From Ignavibacteriales bacterium (GTDB taxonomy: Bacteria > Bacteroidota > Ignavibacteria > Ignavibacteriales > Melioribacteraceae), in assembly GCA_020059785.1 (NCBI GenBank), contig JAGVBL010000393.1, positions 1 to 6,506 of the forward strand: a stretch of 6,506 bases of DNA, read 5' to 3'. Both the position numbers and the translations under genes were made by a program. Positions 1-6,506 of this stretch are shown here, piece by piece. The first letter of the stretch is position 1, and each line of letters starts with the position of its first letter. The notes beneath the pieces were generated by a model. It worked only from the letters and a program-made list of their open reading frames with translations. It was not told the DNA's origin and did no database searches.

Positions 1-2530
1 TAGTATTTACATTCGGTATATCAATTCCCGATTCGATAATCTTTGTGGAGATTAACATGTGATATTTCTTGTTCAGAAAATCATAAATCACTTTTTCCAG
101 TTGTGCCGGTTTCATCTGTCCGTGTGCAACGCCAATTTTAATTTCCGGAATATGTTTCTGAATATATGATGAAATTTTATCGATTGATTGAACACGATCG
201 TGCACAAAATAAACCTGACCGTTACGTTTAATTTCGTTTAGAATCCATTCGCGCACTCTTAAAATATCGAATGTATCCACCCTGGTATAAATCGGTTGCC
301 GGTTAGGAGGCGGTGTTGCAATTATCGAAAGATCCCGCGCACCAAGTAGTGAAAGATTTAGTGTTCTGGGAATTGGCGTTGCCGTTAAGGTAAGTGTATC
401 TACATTTGCCCTAAGCGATTTTAGTTTCTCTTTTGCCATTACACCAAACCGATGTTCTTCATCAATTATTAACAGACCAAGGTCTTTAAATTTAATATCC
501 TCAGAAAGTAGCCGGTGAGTTCCAATAACAAGATCAATCTCGCCACTTTCAAGTTTATCAATTATTTCCAGTTGTTCAGATTTTGTCTGGAATCTTGACA
601 ACGCCTCTAACCTTACAGGATATTGTGTAAGCCGGTCTTTAAATGTATTGTAATGCTGCTCGGCTAATATAGTTGTAGGAACCAGCATAGCAACCTGTTT
701 ACTATCGTTAATAGCTTTGAAGGCAGCCCGGACAGCAATTTCGGTTTTTCCAAATCCGACGTCTCCGCAAACAAGCCGGTCCATCGGGTTCTCGCTCTCC
801 ATATCACGTTTTACTTCTTCTGTTACACGGGTTTGATCCGGTGTGTCCTCATAAAAGAATGATGCTTCTAATTCCCGCTGCCAGATTGAATCGGGACTGA
901 AAGAAATTCCTCTTGCGGTTTTCCGCTTTGCATAAAGTGTAATTAACTCTCTTGCTGCTTCTTTAATTTGCGACTTAACTTTTTTCTTTGTGGACTTCCA
1001 TTCATTACTACCAAGTAATGAAAGTTTCGGCTGGGCATTTTCTTTTGAAGAATATTTTTTTACAAGAGAAAGGTAATTAAGATTTACATATACAACGCCG
1101 CCTTCAGCATATAATATCTTAATCGATTCCTGTTCTACGGATCCAATTTTAATTGTCTCAAGACCTGCATACTGTCCAATCCCGAAATTTTCGTGTACAA
1201 CAAAATCACCCTTTCTAATTGAAGCAAAATCTTTTACACGGGATTTTTTATACCTATACTGACTTGCAATTTTTGTTCTGTATGGCTTATTGAAAATCTG
1301 GTAATCTGTAAATAGTGCAAGTTTATTTTCTTTCGATACAAATCCCGATTTAACTGGAAGCAGAACAATTTTAATAAAGCCGTTCTCTATAAGATTCGAA
1401 ACATCTTTATTAAAATCGGAAAGTAGATCGTTCAATCGCTGGCTTTGAAGTTCATTTTCAACAGCTATAATTATTTTAAAATCTTTTGTTGAATAATCGA
1501 TAAGATGTTTTGCGAGCAATTCAAGGTTGGAATTGATAATGGGTGCATCTAAAATTTCAAGATTGATTCGGTGGGGATTACTACCAAGTGAGTCTTCAAT
1601 AATCCACCGTGCAGAATAATCAAAAATATTTTTAAGCGTAATAGAATTTTTATCCTGCTCATGATCTTGCTCTTGCTCATGCTCATGCTCAGTTATTAAC
1701 GATTCATCCTCGTATAATTCATCTTTCAAATCAACATCAATATCATCATTTACCTCTCTCTTAAGGTTAACTTCTTTCTTACCATAGAATAGGTTCTCAA
1801 GCTCGTAAGAGTTTGCAAATATTAATGGATTTTTTAAGTAATCAAATATTGAACCTGTCAGTTGTACTTTTTCGGATTCAATTGAAGAAGCAAGTGTAAC
1901 AGATGTTAGCTTATCCAACGATCGCTGATTTTCAGGATCGAAATGGCGGATCGACTCAATGAAATCGCCATCGAATTCAATTCTAACCGGTTGCTTCTCG
2001 CTGTATGACCAGAAATCGATTATTGATCCGCGGACTGAAAACATTCCCGGCGAATCGACATATTTATCGCTGTTATAGTTGATTGTGTTTAAATATTCGA
2101 TCAAATCGTTATAAGAAAGATCTCCGCCGATTTCAATAAGCGAAGTACTTTTCTCAATATCGTTTTTGGAAGGAAGATTGGTCTTAAGAATTTCGTATGT
2201 CGTTACCAGAATAAATTTCTCTTTTTTCGAAAGCTCTGTTAAATTCTCCTGTAAGGATTCAGAATTAATTTCCAGAGATTGAACCATAAAATCTTCGCAT
2301 CCTAAAATACTAAGCTCAACTTTTGTTTCGCTTACGGATTGATTTGTATGGCAAAGAATAAGTATCTGATTTTCAATTTTTGTTAATTGACTTATAAGTA
2401 TTTGGCGTGATGACCCGGCAAAAGATGATACATAAATCCTGTTGTTGATAAAATTTCCTTCTTCTGCTGTTTTAATAATTTTAGCAAACGAAGGTAGTCT
2501 ATCGAATAATTCTTTTATTGTGGATGACAT
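1..2530 (-). CDS. mfd: Transcription-repair coupling factor Mfd, N-terminal 843 residues (C-terminus off the left edge)
   Basis: Mfd is a cytosolic ATP-driven DNA translocase that pushes or removes RNA polymerase stalled at lesions and recruits UvrA for nucleotide excision repair. The frame is open without interruption from the ATG at 2530 to the left edge. Seen in order: a UvrB-like N-terminal module, with R167 and R183 matching by context and 16-residue spacing the UvrA-contacting R165 and R181 of E. coli Mfd; an acidic His/Gln-rich insert near residues 259-293; the RNA-polymerase interaction domain from about 441 (GDFVVHENFGIGQYAG); and the RecG-like helicase module with Walker A GDVGFGKT at 589-596, DEEH at 690-693, TATPIPRT at 716-723 and STKIIESGIDIP from 828. 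E. coli Mfd has 1148 residues, so the rest of the second helicase lobe, including the RGRVGR-type motif, the TRG region and the D7 domain, lies outside (about 270 residues). The residue equivalent to E. coli F185 appears to be D187. The gene is divergent from the Lon-like gene. The identification is secure. Confidence 0.98.
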   Translation of the reverse strand, partial: MSSTIKELFDRLPSFAKIIKTAEEGNFINNRIYVSSFAGSSRQILISQLTKIENQILILCHTNQSVSETKVELSILGCEDFMVQSLEINSESLQENLTELSKKEKFILVTTYEILKTNLPSKNDIEKSTSLIEIGGDLSYNDLIEYLNTINYNSDKYVDSPGMFSVRGSIIDFWSYSEKQPVRIEFDGDFIESIRHFDPENQRSLDKLTSVTLASSIESEKVQLTGSIFDYLKNPLIFANSYELENLFYGKKEVNLKREVNDDIDVDLKDELYEDESLITEHEHEQEQDHEQDKNSITLKNIFDYSARWIIEDSLGSNPHRINLEILDAPIINSNLELLAKHLIDYSTKDFKIIIAVENELQSQRLNDLLSDFNKDVSNLIENGFIKIVLLPVKSGFVSKENKLALFTDYQIFNKPYRTKIASQYRYKKSRVKDFASIRKGDFVVHENFGIGQYAGLETIKIGSVEQESIKILYAEGGVVYVNLNYLSLVKKYSSKENAQPKLSLLGSNEWKSTKKKVKSQIKEAARELITLYAKRKTARGISFSPDSIWQRELEASFFYEDTPDQTRVTEEVKRDMESENPMDRLVCGDVGFGKTEIAVRAAFKAINDSKQVAMLVPTTILAEQHYNTFKDRLTQYPVRLEALSRFQTKSEQLEIIDKLESGEIDLVIGTHRLLSEDIKFKDLGLLIIDEEHRFGVMAKEKLKSLRANVDTLTLTATPIPRTLNLSLLGARDLSIIATPPPNRQPIYTRVDTFDILRVREWILNEIKRNGQVYFVHDRVQSIDKISSYIQKHIPEIKIGVAHGQMKPAQLEKVIYDFLNKKYHMLISTKIIESGIDIPNVNT
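1652..1690 (-). repeat. Degenerate hexanucleotide tandem repeat inside mfd (Glu-His/Glu-Gln tract)
   Basis: On the coding strand this is about six copies of a GAGCAT/GAGCAA/GATCAT/GAGCAG unit. It encodes the tract EHEHEQEQDHEQD at residues 281-293, at the end of a longer acidic stretch that starts near residue 259. The frame is the same on both sides, so the repeat changes length in steps of two residues and does not break the gene. It lies between the UvrB-like module and the RNA-polymerase interaction domain, where Mfd proteins vary in sequence. It is probably a flexible linker that can expand or contract by replication slippage. Confidence 0.85.
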
Positions 2531-2560
2531 AAAATTCTTTTTAAAATAAATTAAACCCTC

Positions 2561-2574
2561 AATGCAAAATGCAA
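2561..2574. repeat. Tandem 7-bp repeat AATGCAA x2 upstream of mfd
   Basis: Two perfect back-to-back copies of AATGCAA sit 31-44 bp upstream of the mfd start codon. Read in the mfd direction they are TTGCATT TTGCATT, so each contains a TTGCAT that could pass for a -35 element, with only AT-rich DNA and no good -10 at standard spacing. They may be an operator half-site pair or chance in AT-rich DNA. Confidence 0.4.
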
Positions 2575-2602
2575 TGGGAAATTTTTCCGAAAAACCAACG
2601 GA

Positions 2603-2610
2603 CAAAGTTA
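2603..2610 (-). promoter_or_regulatory. Possible Bacteroidota-type -7 box for mfd (weak)
   Basis: Read on the minus strand this is TAACTTTG, which fits the TAnnTTTG -7 consensus of Bacteroidota primary-sigma promoters. It would give an mfd leader of roughly 65 nt. No TTG -33 element stands at the expected spacing, and a second match, TAAATTTG, lies further upstream at 2687-2694, so chance occurrence is quite possible. Confidence 0.22.
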
Positions 2611-2719
2611 AAGTATTCTTGGCAAAAATTCTTTTAAGAAAATATGATCTATATAATTGGCAAGTAAATTGCCTACAAGAACCTAACAAATTTATTTTTT
2701 CAAGAAAATCAGGAGACTT

Positions 2720-2775
2720 ATTCGTGCAAATTCGTGAAATTTGTGGCTGAAAGAATTGCTACTAATTACACGAAT
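2720..2775. repeat. ATTCGTG-repeat with 18-bp imperfect palindrome
   Basis: ATTCGTG occurs at 2720-2726 and again at 2730-2736, followed by the variant ATTTGTGG at 2739-2746, giving a 9-10 bp periodic motif. The second copy starts an inverted repeat: the left arm at 2730-2747 (ATTCGTGAAATTTGTGGC) pairs with the right arm at 2758-2775 (GCTACTAATTACACGAAT) at 15 of 18 positions plus one G-T wobble, around a 10-nt loop. It lies about 90 bp before the protease start. No poly-T tract follows, so a terminator is unlikely. It could be a dispersed intergenic repeat of the CACGAATT type, an operator, or a hairpin in a leader transcript. The structure is seen directly; the role is unknown. Confidence 0.7.
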
Positions 2776-2824
2776 ACTCACCTATATATTAATTAATGGC
2801 TAAACACCTTTACTATTTTTATAT

Positions 2825-2832
2825 TATTTTTG
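2825..2832 (+). promoter_or_regulatory. Candidate -7 promoter box for the Lon-like/pyk operon
   Basis: TATTTTTG matches the TAnnTTTG -7 consensus known from Bacteroidota. A start about 7 nt downstream would give a leader of roughly 28 nt that still contains the ribosome binding site. No TTG -33 partner is visible at standard spacing. Overlapping TACTAT (2811) and TATATT (2820) could equally serve as -10 elements of a sigma-70 promoter. Confidence 0.35.
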
Positions 2833-2851
2833 AAGCAGAAAACATCCATTC

Positions 2852-2858
2852 AAGAGGA
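2852..2858 (+). promoter_or_regulatory. Ribosome binding site of the Lon-like protease gene
   Basis: AAGAGGA lies 8 nt upstream of the ATG at 2867, a good Shine-Dalgarno match at normal spacing. An in-frame TAG at 2861-2863 closes the frame just before the ATG, so this site and the stop together fix the start. A clear Shine-Dalgarno is unusual for typical Bacteroidota, which rarely use one. Confidence 0.75.
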
Positions 2859-2866
2859 TTTAGAAA

Positions 2867-5353
2867 ATGGCACTTCTTAAAGCGGCTAAGCACTCTGAGC
2901 TTAAACCTGAAGATTTACGATGGATATGCGATCCTGAAGTTTTTGATTTCGATACTACAAAAACAGTTAAACCGATGGAAGGAATCATCGGTCAGGAACG
3001 CGCATTAAAGGCATTGCGGATTGGTGTGGATCTAAAAAGTCTCGGCTATAATATTTTTATTACAGGTCTATCCGGAACAGGAAAGTTTACCACTATTAAA
3101 AAAGTTCTTGAATCAATAAGTACCAATCATACAAAGTTACACGACTATGCATACGTTAATAATTTTAAGGACGAAGACAGACCGGTTCTACTAGTATTCG
3201 ATGCCGGTAAATCAACCCATTTTAAAATGGATTTGAACCGGACAATAAAGTTTCTTCAGGAAAAAATTCCGCAGGTTCTTTCAATCGACCCTTTCCTTTC
3301 TAAAAAGAAACAGATACTTGGTGAATATGGAAGAACACAGCAGAGAATGATGAATCAGTTCGAAGAAAAATTGCGAGTAGATAGTTTTACACTCGGTCAG
3401 ATAAAAGTTGGTGAATTAGCCAGACCAGAAATTTTAGCAGTTATCGATAATCAACCTGTATTTATTTATCAACTAGATGAATTAGTAAGAACACAAAAAA
3501 TTACACAAGAACATGCCGAAGAAATTACAACAAAATATGCGGGCTACCAGGAAGAACTTCAAAAACTTTTTAAGGAAAGCTTAAAGCTTACCCAGGATTA
3601 CCAGGAAAAAGTTTTACAACTGGAAAGCGAATATGCTTTTGAAATCGCTTCCATGGCAATTGAAAATCTAAAGAAAAAAAATAAAGATAAAAAAGTTCGG
3701 GAATATCTGGATCAGGTTCTTCAAAACATTCTTCAAAACCTTGATGTTTTTAAGGGACAGAAGCCGGTTCAGGAGGAAACTACCGGCGGAGTTATTGTAG
3801 ATTACCTGAAAGAATATGAAGTAAATATTATTCTCGATAATTCCGAGACGAAAGAACAACCTATTATAGTTGAGACATCACCTACATACAGTAATTTATT
3901 TGGTACAATCGAAAAATACAGCGATGGCCGCGGCGGATGGTTTGCAGACTTTACTAAAATTAAAGCCGGCTCTCTCCTTAGAGCCAATGGCGGGTATATT
4001 ATTATAAATGCTCTCGATGCTTTTAGCGAACCGGGTGTCTGGAAATCTCTTAAACGAGTATTGCTTTTTGGTCAGCTCGAAATTCAGGATCTCGCTAATC
4101 TTTATCAATTCTCCCCAAGTATTCTAAAACCCGAACCGATCAATATAGATACAAAGGTTATTATGATAGGCAATAACTACATCTATTCAATTCTGTCCGG
4201 CTACGAAGAAGACTTCAATAAAATTTTCAAAATCAAAGCCGATTTTGATTATGAAATGAAACGAAGTGAACAGGCATTGAATGACTACGCTATGGTTGTT
4301 AAAAAAATTATTGAATCGGAAAAAATGCTTGAGTTCAATAAAAGTGCAATTGCAAAAATTGTTGAGTATGGCGCGCGTTACGCCGGAGAAAAAAATAAAT
4401 TGACAACACGATTTGCATACATTGCCGATTTAACCCGCGAAGCTTGCTTCTGGGCAAAAGATAGCGGCGAAAAACATGTTGCAGATTATCATGTTGACGA
4501 AGCTTACAGAGCTTGGAAAGAACGCCACGGTTTATATGAATCGAAACTTTCTGAAATGATTAAAGAAGGTTCAATTCTTATCGATACAGATGGTCAGCGG
4601 GTTGGAATGATTAACGGACTTGCAGTTTATGAAAGCGGAGTGTTCGGATTCGGTAAACCGTCTAGAATTACCGCTTCGGTTTCACTCGGAAACGGAAATA
4701 TTATAAACGTTGAACGTGAAGCCGGGTTAAGCGGAAATACACATAACAAAGGGATGCTGATAATTTCCGGTTACTTTAGAGAGAACTTCGGTAAAAATAT
4801 TCCTCTATCATTTACTGCAAGTTTGGTTTTTGAACAAGGATACGGAATTATTGACGGCGACAGCGCATCAATTACAGAAATTTGTGCCTTGCTTTCTGCT
4901 ATTTCCGGAATACCGATTAAACAATCTTTAGCTATTACCGGATCAGTAAATCAAAAGGGAGAAATTCAACCGATTGGCGGAGTAAATGAAAAGATTGAAG
5001 GATTCTTTGATGTTTGTGTTAACAGAGGATTAACAGGGAAACAAGGTGTTATAATTCCCGTTCAAAATGTTAAAGACCTCATGCTAAAAAAAGAAATTAT
5101 TGATGCTGTTCAATCTGGTCAGTTTCATATTTATTCGGTCAGTAAAGTTGAAGAAGCTATTGAATTATTAACAGGAATTAAATCCGGCAAAAAATTAAAA
5201 TCCGGTAAATATGAACCCTATACTGTTTTCGGAACTGTTGAAAAAGAGCTGGCTGCAATGCACAAAAAATTAAGCCGGAACCAAAGAAGAATAACTCGAA
5301 ACAGAACAATGATAAAAATATTAAACAAACAACGAAGAAGAGAAAATGAATAA
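2867..5353 (+). CDS. Lon-family serine protease with AAA_32-type ATPase module (LonC-like), 828 residues
   Basis: This is a cytosolic peptidase of family S16, likely involved in protein turnover. It lacks the classical Lon N-terminal substrate domain. Seen: an N-terminal AAA half with P-loop GLSGTGK (67-73) followed by F74 instead of Ser/Thr; the family-type segment YAYVNNFKDEDRPVLL (94-109); a Lys/Glu/Gln-rich helical, probably coiled-coil, insert (about 205-295); GGWFADFTKIKAGSLLRANGG (356-376) leading to a Walker B-like strand YIIINALD (377-384) with no Asp-Glu pair; and a sensor-1-like strand VIMIGNN (431-437). The C-terminal Lon protease domain (about 565-770) has S666 in DGDSAS and K709 in IGGVNEK, 43 residues apart as in E. 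coli Lon (S679/K722), so peptidase activity should be intact. A basic tail follows (799-825). An in-frame TAG two codons upstream fixes the start. The stop overlaps pyk. The family is certain; substrates are unknown, and ATP hydrolysis is doubtful because AAA_32 members often have degraded nucleotide sites. Confidence 0.96.
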   Translation: MALLKAAKHSELKPEDLRWICDPEVFDFDTTKTVKPMEGIIGQERALKALRIGVDLKSLGYNIFITGLSGTGKFTTIKKVLESISTNHTKLHDYAYVNNFKDEDRPVLLVFDAGKSTHFKMDLNRTIKFLQEKIPQVLSIDPFLSKKKQILGEYGRTQQRMMNQFEEKLRVDSFTLGQIKVGELARPEILAVIDNQPVFIYQLDELVRTQKITQEHAEEITTKYAGYQEELQKLFKESLKLTQDYQEKVLQLESEYAFEIASMAIENLKKKNKDKKVREYLDQVLQNILQNLDVFKGQKPVQEETTGGVIVDYLKEYEVNIILDNSETKEQPIIVETSPTYSNLFGTIEKYSDGRGGWFADFTKIKAGSLLRANGGYIIINALDAFSEPGVWKSLKRVLLFGQLEIQDLANLYQFSPSILKPEPINIDTKVIMIGNNYIYSILSGYEEDFNKIFKIKADFDYEMKRSEQALNDYAMVVKKIIESEKMLEFNKSAIAKIVEYGARYAGEKNKLTTRFAYIADLTREACFWAKDSGEKHVADYHVDEAYRAWKERHGLYESKLSEMIKEGSILIDTDGQRVGMINGLAVYESGVFGFGKPSRITASVSLGNGNIINVEREAGLSGNTHNKGMLIISGYFRENFGKNIPLSFTASLVFEQGYGIIDGDSASITEICALLSAISGIPIKQSLAITGSVNQKGEIQPIGGVNEKIEGFFDVCVNRGLTGKQGVIIPVQNVKDLMLKKEIIDAVQSGQFHIYSVSKVEEAIELLTGIKSGKKLKSGKYEPYTVFGTVEKELAAMHKKLSRNQRRITRNRTMIKILNKQRRRENE
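5334..5353 (+). promoter_or_regulatory. Protease stop / pyk start overlap (ATGAATAA) with purine-rich site
   Basis: The pyk ATG at 5346 lies inside the last codons of the protease gene, whose TAA ends at 5353, giving an 8-bp overlap in a different frame. The upstream purine run GAAGAAGAG (5334-5342) is a weak Shine-Dalgarno and also encodes part of the protease's basic tail. The arrangement suggests that ribosomes ending on the protease re-initiate on pyk, so the two proteins would be made in linked amounts. Confidence 0.75.
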
Positions 5354-6506
5354 TTTTGTGAAAACGAAAATCCTTGCTACGGTAGGTCCGGCAACTTCAA
5401 CAAAAGAAAGTTTAGAATCTATTGTTAATGCCGGTATAAACGGGATACGATTAAACTTCTCTCACGGGGATTTTAATTTCTTCGAAAATATTTTCAACAT
5501 TATTAACGAAATCTGTATAAACAAATCTCTACCCATTCCAATATTAATTGATCTACAGGGACCCAAGATTAGAATAGGACAATTATCCAAACCGGAAATT
5601 GAATTAAGAACCGGAGATAAAATTGAAATAACAACAAATGACTTTTTAGGTACTGCAGAAAAAATTTCAACCAGCTATAAACAATTGGCAGAAGATGCTA
5701 ACATAGGCGATCTTATTCTGATTGATGATGGTCTTATTAAATTACAGATTATCGAGAAGAAAAAAGATTCTGTTAGTTGTGAAATTATAGAGGGCGGAAT
5801 ACTACGTCCAAAAAAAGGAATGAATTTACCCGGGATGAAGTTATCCACTGCATCTGTTACTGAAAGAGATTTCGACAATCTCGAGTTTGCGCTAAAACAT
5901 AGGGTCGATTATATAGCATTGTCATTTGTTAGAAATGCGAATGATATTATTATGTTACGTGAATGGTTAACAAAGAAAGGATTTGACAAACCAATAATAG
6001 CAAAAATTGAAAAACAGGAAGCAGTTGAAAATTTCGAGTCGATTCTATCCGTTGCAGATGGAATTATGGTTGCAAGAGGCGATCTCGGTGTTGAACTTCA
6101 ACCCCATAATGTTCCGATTATTCAAAAGCGATTGATTAGAAGGTGTAATGAAACCGGCAAACTCGTTATTACTGCAACTCAAATGTTAGAGTCGATGGTT
6201 AATAATCCGATACCGACACGTGCAGAAGCATCGGATGTTGCAAATGCAGTTTGGGACGGTACAGATGTTGTAATGTTAAGCGCTGAAACTTCCGTCGGTA
6301 AATATCCAGCTCAAACAGTTAAAGTAATGAAAGAGATTATTCTGAATGCCGAAAGCTCACACGACTTTGTTACAGAAATTAAATTTGATGTACCTACCGA
6401 AATACAGGAAAAGCTTTTCGATTCAATGAATAAAGGAATTTGTGCCATAAGCAAACAGATTAATGCAAAGGCAATTGTTGCCTTTACAAGTAAAGGCAAT
6501 ACGCCA
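5346..6506 (+). CDS. pyk: Pyruvate kinase, N-terminal 387 residues (C-terminus off the right edge)
   Basis: Pyruvate kinase turns phosphoenolpyruvate and ADP into pyruvate and ATP, the last step of glycolysis, in the cytosol as a tetramer. Seen: the opening KTKILATVGPAT (6-17); R35, N37 and S39 in IRLNFSHGD; DLQGPKIRIG (69-78) ahead of the B domain (about 75-165); K220 and E222 in AKIEKQEAVEN; ARGDLGVEL (243-251) with D246 for the divalent metal; ATQMLESM (278-285); and TRAEASDVANAV (291-302). All core catalytic motifs are present. E. coli PykF has 470 residues, so about 85, most of the allosteric C-terminal domain, are missing, and the effector cannot be judged. L70, Q71, K74 and I77 match the residue set described for K+-independent enzymes. 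The ATG at 5346 puts the usual short leader before KTKI; a GTG at 5358 is an alternative. The gene overlaps the protease gene and probably shares its transcript. Confidence 0.98.
   Translation, partial: MNNFVKTKILATVGPATSTKESLESIVNAGINGIRLNFSHGDFNFFENIFNIINEICINKSLPIPILIDLQGPKIRIGQLSKPEIELRTGDKIEITTNDFLGTAEKISTSYKQLAEDANIGDLILIDDGLIKLQIIEKKKDSVSCEIIEGGILRPKKGMNLPGMKLSTASVTERDFDNLEFALKHRVDYIALSFVRNANDIIMLREWLTKKGFDKPIIAKIEKQEAVENFESILSVADGIMVARGDLGVELQPHNVPIIQKRLIRRCNETGKLVITATQMLESMVNNPIPTRAEASDVANAVWDGTDVVMLSAETSVGKYPAQTVKVMKEIILNAESSHDFVTEIKFDVPTEIQEKLFDSMNKGICAISKQINAKAIVAFTSKGNTP

Larger units (their letters stand above)
2531..2866. other. Divergent intergenic region between mfd and the Lon-like protease gene
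   Basis: These 336 bp separate two start codons that point away from each other, so both promoters should lie here. The DNA is very AT-rich. It holds a tandem 7-mer near mfd, a small GGCAA-5 nt-TTGCC inverted repeat (2659-2673), a long imperfect palindrome (2730-2775), and a candidate promoter box and ribosome binding site next to the protease. On the mfd side the 20 bp before the ATG read as A/T-rich with only a weak AAAGAA-type purine stretch and no clear Shine-Dalgarno. No convincing gene or RNA was found; the one open frame here (2562-2750) has no recognisable protein features and runs into the repeat element. Confidence 0.8.

Noticed and set aside
1652..1690. Possible frameshift or CRISPR-like repeat in mfd
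   Set aside because: The units are only 6 bp and degenerate with no spacers, and the mfd frame is the same on both sides.
2577..2640. Small A/T palindromes such as GGAAATTTTTCC (2577-2588) and TTCTTTTAAGAA (2629-2640)
   Set aside because: Arms of 5 bp made mostly of A and T are expected by chance in DNA of this composition.
2562..2750. Open frame of 62 codons in the intergenic region
   Set aside because: It has no good ribosome binding site, no recognisable motif, and its last codons come from the ATTCGTG repeat; it also lies across the expected mfd promoter region.
2730..2775. Intrinsic terminator
   Set aside because: The stem is AT-rich with mismatches, no U-tract follows, and both flanking genes start rather than end here.
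2796..3008. Open frame of 70 codons on the plus strand before and inside the protease gene
   Set aside because: It overlaps the well-supported protease start in another frame and its product looks like random translation of AT-rich DNA.
3668..4108. Three minus-strand open frames inside the protease gene
   Set aside because: They are antisense to conserved AAA_32 coding sequence and have no family features.
5675..6499. Minus-strand open frames inside pyk (5675-5878 and 6311-6499)
   Set aside because: They are antisense to conserved pyruvate kinase motifs; the hydrophobic look of the second is a by-product of the pyk codons.
1..6506. A hidden defence, mobile or novel multi-gene system
   Set aside because: All coding space is taken by three recognisable housekeeping-type genes; no transposase, integrase, toxin-antitoxin pair, tRNA, rRNA or array is visible.

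Overview
The window holds three long genes on AT-rich DNA and no mobile element, RNA gene or CRISPR array that I can see. From left to right they are: the N-terminal 843 codons of mfd (transcription-repair coupling factor) on the minus strand, cut by the left edge; a 336-bp divergent intergenic region; a complete 828-residue Lon-family protease of the AAA_32/LonC-like type on the plus strand; and the first 387 codons of pyruvate kinase (pyk) on the plus strand, cut by the right edge. The style of the proteins, the AT-rich intergenic DNA and a TAnnTTTG-type box ahead of the protease suggest a member of the FCB group (Ignavibacteria or Bacteroidota-like). This is inference from style, not a proven assignment; the clear Shine-Dalgarno sequence ahead of the protease fits Ignavibacteria better than typical Bacteroidota.

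Layout. Mfd keeps its UvrB-like N-terminus, RNA-polymerase interaction domain and most of its RecG-like translocase, with an acidic His/Gln-rich low-complexity insert near residues 259-293 encoded by a degenerate hexanucleotide repeat. The intergenic region carries a tandem 7-mer near the mfd start, a strong imperfect palindrome built on ATTCGTG/CACGAAT, and a candidate promoter and ribosome binding site for the protease. The protease has the intact Lon Ser/Lys dyad (S666/K709, the usual 43-residue spacing) but a non-canonical P-loop and no obvious Walker B glutamate. Its stop codon overlaps the pyk start by 8 bp (ATGAATAA), so the two genes are probably co-transcribed and translationally coupled. 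The pyruvate kinase carries the residue set described for potassium-independent enzymes.

Together these are housekeeping functions: coupling of repair to transcription, protein quality control, and the last step of glycolysis. I see no sign of a defence, toxin-antitoxin or secondary-metabolite system. The points that most deserve a second look are the intergenic palindrome, the protease's degenerate AAA+ module and basic tail, and the coupling of a protease to a glycolytic gene.
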